Source: Actinomadura rupiterrae (lineage in GTDB: Bacteria > Actinomycetota > Actinomycetes > Streptosporangiales > Streptosporangiaceae). Taken from it: 64,000 bases of DNA. This document shows, in pieces, positions 58,162 to 64,000 of the stretch. Where the stretch lies: assembly GCF_024172125.1 (NCBI RefSeq), contig NZ_JAMZEA010000004.1:620001-684000 (forward strand). The letters are read 5' to 3'. Every line of letters begins with the position of its first letter. Position 1 is the first letter of the stretch. The notes under the pieces are model-generated. The model searched no databases. It was not told the DNA's origin and saw nothing but the letters and a program-made list of their open reading frames with translations. The translations under genes were made by a program, and so were the position numbers.

Positions 58162-58605
58162 TTGTCGCTGCCACTGATCGCCCACCACCTCGACACACTC
58201 GCCGGGGCGCGGAGCGTGCCGCATCGCCTCGCCGCGTCCTACTGCGCCCTGGAGCTGGTCGAGGCGGCCGTCCAGGAACTCGGCTTCCTGGACGCGCCGG
58301 ACCCACCGCCACGCTGGGCCGCCATCCACTGGCACGCCGCCCAGGCGCGGGCCCTGCTGGCCGATGCGCCCTCGATCGACTGGCCCCTGACCGTCCCCCC
58401 GCCGACCGTCGCGCTGGCCGTCCATGACGTGGCCACCGTCACCGGACGGCTGATCGACCTCGGCGAAACGCTCACCGAAGTCCTGCTGGCCACCGCACGC
58501 GAGGCCGAGAACGCCGCCGACGTCCTGTGCGCGCTCAAGGCCGCGCTTCGCGTCCAGGCGCTCACCGCAGAGCTGCACTACTCCCGCGCTCTCGGCACGC
58601 ACTGA
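58162..58605 (+). CDS. Array family B, member 1
   Basis: 147 aa from TTG 58162, 8 nt after GGGAGG. All-helical. C-terminal ADVLCALKAALRVQALTAEL matches the ends of two other small genes in this array (58631 and 59805). N-terminal LPLIAHHLDTLAGARSVPHRLAASYCALELVEAAVQEL. Unrecognised family. Confidence 0.65.
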   Translation: MSLPLIAHHLDTLAGARSVPHRLAASYCALELVEAAVQELGFLDAPDPPPRWAAIHWHAAQARALLADAPSIDWPLTVPPPTVALAVHDVATVTGRLIDLGETLTEVLLATAREAENAADVLCALKAALRVQALTAELHYSRALGTH

Positions 58606-58630
58606 TCCATCCGAACAGGAGAACACCACC

Positions 58631-59026
58631 ATGGAAGACCACATCCGCTTCGTCAGCAGCCAGCTCCGCAACGCGGACAACCTGGCCGCCCTGCTCACCG
58701 CCGCCTTCTACGGCCTGGAAACCATCGAACGCGCCACCTCGCTCCTCAACGAGAGCGCGCCGCCGCACTGGCGCGAGGCGTGCGACGCCGCACTCGCCGA
58801 GGCCGTCAACGCCTGGTGGGCGCTGTCGGAGGCGCCGGCCTGGGTGGATCCCGGCACCGCGTCTCCCAGCGAACTCGCCGCCCGGACGGCCGAGCTGGTG
58901 CTGCTGGTCAGCGAGACGCTCCTGAAGGCTGCGAACAAGTCGTCCCGGTCGGCCGACCAGGTGGCCTGTCTGAAGGCCGTCGGGCATGCCGGACGCGTTC
59001 ACGCCGCCCTGAAGGGGGTCGCTTGA
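58631..59026 (+). CDS. Array family B, member 2
   Basis: 131 aa from ATG 58631 (AGGAGA upstream). VSSQLRNADNLAALLTAAFYGLETIERATSLL and the C-terminal DQVACLKAVGHAGRVHAALKG fit family B. Its stop overlaps the TTG of the next gene. Confidence 0.65.
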   Translation: MEDHIRFVSSQLRNADNLAALLTAAFYGLETIERATSLLNESAPPHWREACDAALAEAVNAWWALSEAPAWVDPGTASPSELAARTAELVLLVSETLLKAANKSSRSADQVACLKAVGHAGRVHAALKGVA

Positions 59027-59808
59027 ACACCAACGTCACCGACCGCGGCGACCACTCGATCCTTCAGCGCGTCACTCACGTCACCGAAGCACTGCGCACA
59101 TATGAAAGGAACTCGCTTCACTGCGCGGAGCGCGTAGAGGGCGACCCACCATCGTCCGGGATGCCCGGTGATCCGATCTATGTGCAGGCGCTCGTGTCCG
59201 CGTTCTTCTGCGACCTGGAGCACTTTGCATCAGCAAACGACGTAGACTTCGCGGAAGCCGCTGTCGCAGGACACGACGCCTACGCTGACGAAGTCGCAGC
59301 CGCTCGCCGGTATGCGATGGGTGACGCCGTCCAGCTTCGCCACAGTCCCCACCGGCGCGGCGCCATCAGCGACATCGACGACGCCCATATCGACGACCCG
59401 TGGTACCTGGTCACCGTTCCAGGGCTCCCGTTCGTCCTCTGTGAACGCGCCGTCGCGCTGGAACCCGCCCCGCCGTTCCCCGCCGTCCAAGGCATGTACC
59501 GGGTCGCGGCCACCGTCGCGCAAGCCGAAGCCGAACTGATCGACGCGAAGGCGCATCTGCGCGTCGGCTCGCCCTCCCCTAGCTGGTCCCAGGTCTACGA
59601 CCGGACGCTCGAAGCCCTGACCGGGTGGGGCGGCTGCACCGCCCATGAGCTGCTCACCAACCTGGAGACGCAGATCCATCGCCGGGTGCAGCAGCTCCGC
59701 TCAGCCACTCCGTCCGAGGTGCATCCGGCGCGCCTGGCTGCCCTTGACCTCGCCGACAAGCCGTCCTGCGGGACGCAGGCGGCCACCCCACCGAAGGGAA
59801 CATCGTGA
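59023..59808 (+). CDS. Array family A, member 5
   Basis: 261 aa from TTG 59023 in a TTGA overlap. ALRTYERNSLHCAERVEGD...YVQALVSAFFCDLEHFASANDVDF, GDAVQLRHSPHRRGAISDI, YLVTVPGLPF, LTGWGGCTA and HPARLAALDLADKP. It is inserted between two family B genes. Confidence 0.7.
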   Translation: MNTNVTDRGDHSILQRVTHVTEALRTYERNSLHCAERVEGDPPSSGMPGDPIYVQALVSAFFCDLEHFASANDVDFAEAAVAGHDAYADEVAAARRYAMGDAVQLRHSPHRRGAISDIDDAHIDDPWYLVTVPGLPFVLCERAVALEPAPPFPAVQGMYRVAATVAQAEAELIDAKAHLRVGSPSPSWSQVYDRTLEALTGWGGCTAHELLTNLETQIHRRVQQLRSATPSEVHPARLAALDLADKPSCGTQAATPPKGTS

Positions 59809-60206
59809 ACACCAGCCCGGAAGCCCAGCCCGCCGCTGGCCTGCGGCAGGCGTACATCGACCTCAGCAGGACCAAAGCGATCCTCACCAAGGCGATCGAG
59901 CATCTACCGGACGGGTACATCCGGCTCGGTCTCGCCGAAGGCGAAGCCGCGGACGCGCTGGCCGCCTTACGAACCGCGCGGTCCCTACTGCCCAGGGACG
60001 TGGCGAGCGCGGAGGCCGAAGTGAATGCCGTTTCCGGCATGTCCGGTGACACCGTCACCTCGGCTCTGGGTCAAATCGCCGCATCCGCCACCCGCACCTC
60101 CACGAGTCTCGTCGCGGCGGCCGGGTGCAGCACGCTGCCCTCAGACGTCTTGGCCTGTCTCGATGCGGCCCTGCACGTCGAGCGGCTGCGCGAGCAGTTC
60201 GCCTAG
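59805..60206 (+). CDS. Array family B, member 3
   Basis: 133 aa from GTG 59805 (GTGA overlap). LRQAYIDLSRTKAILTKAIEHLPDGYIRLGLAEGEAADALAAL and C-terminal SDVLACLDAALHVERLREQ. All-helical. Confidence 0.65.
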   Translation: MNTSPEAQPAAGLRQAYIDLSRTKAILTKAIEHLPDGYIRLGLAEGEAADALAALRTARSLLPRDVASAEAEVNAVSGMSGDTVTSALGQIAASATRTSTSLVAAAGCSTLPSDVLACLDAALHVERLREQFA

Positions 60207-60218
60207 GGAGCCGATGCC

Positions 60219-61691
60219 ATGGCCACCTTCGGGGAACTGCTCGCGGTCGCCGACCTGCACCGGGCCAAGGTTCAGGAAGCCCTCCAGCAAGCCGACATCG
60301 CCGTCCAGGCCAGCCACCCCAGCTCGGTCGCCGAGCTGGGGCGGTTGAACCGGGTACTGATCCGCTACACCGACCGCATCGCCAGCGGATTCGGCTTGCC
60401 AGGGCATCACGGAGCCAGGGCGGAGGGCATCGCGCGCCGTGCCGGTCTTCTTCTTCGCCGGGCGGACGAATCTCTGGAAATGGCACAGAGCACCACGCGT
60501 CCTGACACCTATCTCGCCGAGCGGCTCCGTTCGTCCTCCCTGGCGCTCGGTTGCGGCCTCGACCTTCTGGCCACCCACCTCTCACCCGCAGAGCAAGGCC
60601 GCATTCCGACGTCGGTCGCCGCCGTCATCACCGCTCCCGACAGCACACGCTCCCTGTTCCGCCTGATCTGCAACCACGCCGTCACCGCCGGGCAGGTCGC
60701 TTTGAACGCAGGGCCCGCCGCAAGCCTGGCCGGGCACAACATCCTCCAGGCCGCCGCGATGACCGGCTCCGTCTCACACGTCAGCGAGATGGGCATCAAC
60801 GCGGTCCCTCTGAACGACACAGCGCAACGTCTTCCCCCAACAGAAGGCGAGAGCCGAGACGAGCTCCTTTCAGGCATCGATAGGAGCGTCCGTCGGCTGG
60901 ACGCCTCCCAGGCCGCGGGATCGGTGACCACCTGGCGCTATCTCGCCCGGGCAGCCACGATCGTTTGCGACCTGGACCGGCACCTGCTGTGCATGCTTCA
61001 CCTGCGAGCCGAGGCGATCGGCGTGTCCGAGATCGTCGAGCCTCTCTGGGAGACGATCCTCGCTTTGAGGCCCCTGGGCGAGCGGTGGCGAACGATCGCC
61101 AGAACCTGGCACGACCTCACCACGGCGCACGCCGATCCGGAGACCGGACCTGCCATGGACGCCAGCGATCTGCTCATCCGCCTCGGCAGGTGGGCCTACG
61201 ACGATCCGAAATGGAGACCGGGCCACCGCTCCCGCTCGGACAGCACCGATCCCGCGATTCTCGCTCCCACCCGCCAAGATCTCGCAACCGTGGGCCTCAC
61301 CGTCATCAAGACCTTGGACGCCTGCAATCAGATAGCCGCCAACCACCGCGACGCCGTCAATGACGTGTTCCGGGCGCGACGTCTCGAAGGCGCTCTTTCA
61401 CCGCTCGCCAGGCGTCCACACATGCTCAGAGGTCTCCTCATGCGCTACCCGGCGAACTACAGCGCAGGTCGAGCTGCCGTCGCCCAACTCGTCGACGTCC
61501 TTCACAAGCTCTCGCCCGAACCGCAGCCCAGAACCACACTCGCGCTACGCGTCGCTGCCTTGCCCTCGCCTGCCGCCCTGGCAAGCACCGACTGCCCGAG
61601 GACGCCGACTGGCTGGATCGCCGATGCTCCCGGGCACTCCACCACTCCGCGTCATCCCGGTCGCGCGACGCCGCCGAATCCCCACCGGTGA
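60219..61691 (+). CDS. Large helical hypothetical protein
   Basis: 490 aa from ATG 60219, 12 bp after the array. Predicted all-helical throughout (LHRAKVQEALQQADIAVQ, LFRLICNHAVTAGQVALN, IVCDLDRHLLCMLHLRAEAI, LTVIKTLDACNQIAANH) with a Pro-rich C-terminus. No family or motif recognised. May work with the array proteins. Confidence 0.6.
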   Translation: MATFGELLAVADLHRAKVQEALQQADIAVQASHPSSVAELGRLNRVLIRYTDRIASGFGLPGHHGARAEGIARRAGLLLRRADESLEMAQSTTRPDTYLAERLRSSSLALGCGLDLLATHLSPAEQGRIPTSVAAVITAPDSTRSLFRLICNHAVTAGQVALNAGPAASLAGHNILQAAAMTGSVSHVSEMGINAVPLNDTAQRLPPTEGESRDELLSGIDRSVRRLDASQAAGSVTTWRYLARAATIVCDLDRHLLCMLHLRAEAIGVSEIVEPLWETILALRPLGERWRTIARTWHDLTTAHADPETGPAMDASDLLIRLGRWAYDDPKWRPGHRSRSDSTDPAILAPTRQDLATVGLTVIKTLDACNQIAANHRDAVNDVFRARRLEGALSPLARRPHMLRGLLMRYPANYSAGRAAVAQLVDVLHKLSPEPQPRTTLALRVAALPSPAALASTDCPRTPTGWIADAPGHSTTPRHPGRATPPNPHR

Positions 61692-61705
61692 AGGAGGAGT
61701 TGTCC

Positions 61706-62668
61706 TTGACGATCGCCCGTCCGCCCTCGTCCCCGGATCCGCTCGAACGCCCGTCGACAGACGCCTTACCGCTCTCCCAGCAAACGCGCACCGTTCGAGC
61801 CGTAGCCGGGATCCTCGTGCCGCTGATCGTCACACTGGCGACGCTCGGCGGGATCGGCTCGTTCACCACCGTCCGGACGATGGCCGAGCCGTGGTTCGGC
61901 GACCGCGCATGGAGCGTGCCGATCGGCATGGACGTGGGCATCCTCGTCCTGCTCGCCTGGGACCTGCTGATGGAGTACCTGGGCATGCCCTGGCGGATGC
62001 TGCGCTGGGTCGCCTGGAGCTACATCGCCTCCACCGTCGCGATCAACGTCCTGGCAGCGAACGGCAATGTGGCCGGGAGCCTCATGCACGCAGCGATGCC
62101 GGTGCTGTTCATCACCGTCATGGAAGGCGTCCGGCACCTCATCCGACACCGCGTCGGGCTCGCCTCCGGTACCCGTGGCGCACCTATTCCGGCGCGCCGT
62201 TGGCTCCTGGCGCCGGTGTCTACCGCCCTGCTGTGGCGGCGCATGGCGCTCTGGAACATCGCCACCTACCTCGAGGCCCTCGACCTAGAGTATCGGCGCC
62301 TCGTAACGGTCGGCGAACTCCAGCAACGCTATGGACGAATGGCATGGCGCTGGCGCACCCCACTACCCGAACGCCTCGGCCTGCGTCTCATGGCCGCCAA
62401 CCTCCCGGAGCATGCTCCGCCCAACGTCTGCGGTCCCGTCCCGCAAGAGAAGAACGCCCAACCAACGCGCCCTGAATGGCTCAGCAGCGAGCTGCTCCTC
62501 GCGGCCCGCCGCGTCTTGGACGAAGCCCGACTGGAGAACCGCGTCCTGACGCGCACGGAACTCGGCCAACAGCTACGAGAACAGGGCCTGACCATCTCCA
62601 ACGAACGCCTCACCGAACTCCGCCAGCACGCCTCCGTGGACGCGGGCGCCCAGATCGGCACCGCATAG
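61706..62668 (+). CDS. DUF2637-family membrane protein
   Basis: 320 aa. TTG 61706 lies 8 nt after AAGGAGG (61691-61697); GTG 61688 overlaps the previous stop but has no ribosome site. DUF2637 region at about 20-150: AVAGILVPLIVTLATLGGIGSF, SVPIGMDVGILVLLAWDLLM and WVAWSYIASTVAINVLAA, then MPVLFITVMEGVRHLI. C-terminal HTH-like segment (VLTRTELGQQLREQGLTISNERLTELRQ). Related in type to the Spd-like protein of the first element. Confidence 0.85.
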   Translation: MTIARPPSSPDPLERPSTDALPLSQQTRTVRAVAGILVPLIVTLATLGGIGSFTTVRTMAEPWFGDRAWSVPIGMDVGILVLLAWDLLMEYLGMPWRMLRWVAWSYIASTVAINVLAANGNVAGSLMHAAMPVLFITVMEGVRHLIRHRVGLASGTRGAPIPARRWLLAPVSTALLWRRMALWNIATYLEALDLEYRRLVTVGELQQRYGRMAWRWRTPLPERLGLRLMAANLPEHAPPNVCGPVPQEKNAQPTRPEWLSSELLLAARRVLDEARLENRVLTRTELGQQLREQGLTISNERLTELRQHASVDAGAQIGTA

Positions 62669-62800
62669 CCAGAAGAAATCATCCCGACGCTGGTGACTCA
62701 TAGTTGACATGTGATCACCGACAGTGCATCGTCGGAGCGCCAACAACTTTAGTTTACGACTTCTACCCTTGTTGACATTCTTCCCTCGAAGGTGACGCCC
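62669..62800. promoter_or_regulatory. AT-rich gap with duplicated TTGACAT
   Basis: TTGACAT occurs at 62704-62710 and 62772-62778, with the palindrome GTGATCAC at 62711-62718. The gap is AT-rich for this genome. The first TTGACA could be a -35, but no good -10 is seen at 17 bp. It separates the conjugation operon from the next genes. Confidence 0.45.
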
Positions 62801-63139
62801 ATGGCCGCAGCCGCCGCATCGTCCGCCACCGACCCGAACATCCCCGCACCGAGATCACACGGACAGCGCGATCCGGATCAGCGAGCGCGCGAAGCCGGGC
62901 TCAACCGGCTGCGCGGCACTCTCGTCGCGCTCGGCGTCCGCACCCGCCTCACCAGGCCCCGCAGCGGCATCTGGCGGCTGCGCCTGCACAGGAACGGCTG
63001 GCACGAGACGGTCATGTGCGCCGGCAGCGAAGGTACCTACGCCTACGTCACCGCGCACGGACGCCTGCTCGGCCCTACCTCCGACGTCCACTCCATCGCC
63101 CGCCTGCTCGTCTGGATGCTGGACCACCGGCAGCGATGA
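62801..63139 (+). CDS. Hypothetical protein (112 aa)
   Basis: ATG 62801 with GAAGG 8 nt upstream. LNRLRGTLVALGVRTRLTRPRSGIWRLRLHRNGWHETVMCAGSEGTYAYVTAHG is a beta-rich core; an acidic/basic N-terminus. Overlaps the ArdC-like gene in ATGA. No family recognised. Confidence 0.6.
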   Translation: MAAAAASSATDPNIPAPRSHGQRDPDQRAREAGLNRLRGTLVALGVRTRLTRPRSGIWRLRLHRNGWHETVMCAGSEGTYAYVTAHGRLLGPTSDVHSIARLLVWMLDHRQR

Positions 63140-64000
63140 CCCAGGCCGACTTCACCCCGCCCGAGCAAGACGCCGGCACCGCAGCAGGTGCCGGCGTCAA
63201 CCGGAGCCACGCCGAGAGGCAGCGTCAGCTCGCCGTCCTCCACGGCATCGCAGGCCACCAGCTCCGGCAGCTCCACGCCGGGCGCCTCCCCTGGGCCTCC
63301 TTTCTCGACCTGGCCCACCGCCACGGCCGCCACGGCTTCACCAACGCCTTGCTGATCAACGCTCAGGAGGCGGCGGCAACAGACGTCCGGCGCTACGACG
63401 ACTGGAAAGACCAGGGACGTCAGGTACGCAAGGGCGAGCGCGGTATCCGGATCATTTCGCGCCGCGACGTCCCCTACTCCGTCTTCGACATCGCTCAAAC
63501 CGACGGTCCCGCTTCAACGACGCCACCCGTTCCGTCCGTGGCCGCCTCCGAAGCCCTACAGCGTCTGTTGGAGCTCGCCGGCGACCTGAACGTCTACGTG
63601 GATCGAGGCCGCTGGTCCTACCTCGGTCGCCCTGATCGCCGTATCTCCTTGCCGGGCGAGGTGGATGACGGCCTAGCGACGGCCATCCTCGCCCACCAGC
63701 TCGCCCACATCCTTCAACGCGGCGAACACCCAGACCCGCAAGACAACACACCATGCCGGGGGGCGCGCCGCGTCCGCGCCGACTCCATCGCCTACCTCAC
63801 CCTGGCGCACCTCGGAGCCGACACCAGCGAATTGCGCTTCCCGCCAGTTCCCACCTGGGCCGGGACCGACGAACGCGCGCACCCCTTGGCCGCCGTCGAA
63901 GCGATGGGGACGCGAATCGTCCGGACGGCCCAGCGAATCCGCCAACGACTCCCCCTCCGGCCAACCACGGACACGCCTCCCCTCGCCACGCGCCAGGCCG
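63136..64000 (+). CDS. ArdC-like antirestriction/ssDNA-binding protein, 3' truncated by window
   Basis: ATG 63136 (ATGA overlap). At least 288 residues with no stop. ArdC N-domain: FTNALLINAQ...DVRRYDDWKDQGRQVRKGERGIRII...PYSVFDIAQTDG. The metalloprotease-like C-domain has ILAHQLAHILQRG where HExxH is expected (His187-Gln188...His191), so the catalytic Glu is replaced by Gln. RVRADSIAYLTLAHLGADTS follows as the third motif. ArdC proteins protect incoming single-stranded DNA from restriction. Confidence 0.82.
   Translation, partial: MTQADFTPPEQDAGTAAGAGVNRSHAERQRQLAVLHGIAGHQLRQLHAGRLPWASFLDLAHRHGRHGFTNALLINAQEAAATDVRRYDDWKDQGRQVRKGERGIRIISRRDVPYSVFDIAQTDGPASTTPPVPSVAASEALQRLLELAGDLNVYVDRGRWSYLGRPDRRISLPGEVDDGLATAILAHQLAHILQRGEHPDPQDNTPCRGARRVRADSIAYLTLAHLGADTSELRFPPVPTWAGTDERAHPLAAVEAMGTRIVRTAQRIRQRLPLRPTTDTPPLATRQA

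Larger units (their letters stand above)
41701..64000. mobile_element. Second integrative conjugative element (T4SS type), right end outside window
   Basis: The element starts at the tRNA-Ser repeat and carries its own tyrosine integrase, Xis-like HTH, VirB1-like hydrolase, membrane protein, VirB6-like, SCO6880-like, VirB4-like and VirD4/TraG-like genes, a paralogue array, a DUF2637 protein and an ArdC-like gene. No second att copy is seen up to 64000, so the right boundary is beyond the window. No relaxase is seen here. Confidence 0.85.

Overview
High-GC actinobacterial chromosome segment. GC content, frequent GTG starts, AGGAGG-type ribosome sites, SigE-type sigma, ANTAR, DUF6891 and DUF2637 genes and actinomycete conjugative genes point to a filamentous actinomycete. 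Thermomonosporaceae/Actinomadura is my guess from style and is not proven.

Layout. (1) 1-12335 is ordinary chromosome: an OmpR/EnvZ-type two-component pair, a macro-domain protein, a secreted protein divergent from a sigma factor/membrane-protein pair, SMI1 and DUF6891 proteins, two frameshifted regulators (AraC type, GAF-ANTAR), an MDR oxidoreductase divergent from a LysR regulator, tRNA-Arg(ACG) and a lipoprotein. (2) tRNA-Ser(GCT) at 12336-12425 is the attachment site. (3) 12369-41758 is a complete actinomycete integrative and conjugative element (AICE) of about 29.3 kb, bounded by a 58-bp perfect repeat of the 3' part of tRNA-Ser. It carries int, xis, a prim-pol, a DUF927 helicase, its own beta sliding clamp, a TraB/FtsK transfer ATPase with a candidate clt repeat array at its 3' end, an Spd-like protein, ParB, a long run of start/stop-overlapping small membrane and zinc-ribbon genes, a GntR-Nudix fusion (like KorSA plus Pif), an XRE-TPR regulator and a toxin-antitoxin-like pair. 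(4) 41701 to beyond the window end is a second element in the same tRNA remnant. It has its own integrase, Xis-like protein, PAPS-reductase-like enzyme, VirB1-like hydrolase, T4SS-type conjugation genes (VirB6-like, SCO6880-like, VirB4-like ATPase, VirD4/TraG coupling protein), an array of eight genes from two unrecognised paralogous families, a DUF2637 protein and the start of an ArdC-like antirestriction gene.

How the parts fit. Both integrases lie beside the tRNA-proximal end of their element, in the same orientation, and each element has its own short direct repeats (probable arm sites) and its own strong terminator next to the shared att core. This indicates tandem accretion at one tRNA. 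The first element replicates with prim-pol, helicase and clamp and moves double-stranded DNA through TraB. The second uses a T4SS-like apparatus. The best candidates for undescribed biology are the paralogue array at 54865-60206, the clt-like array at 21690-21807, the ten-copy GCGTACCC array at 15471-15672 and the element-borne sliding clamp.
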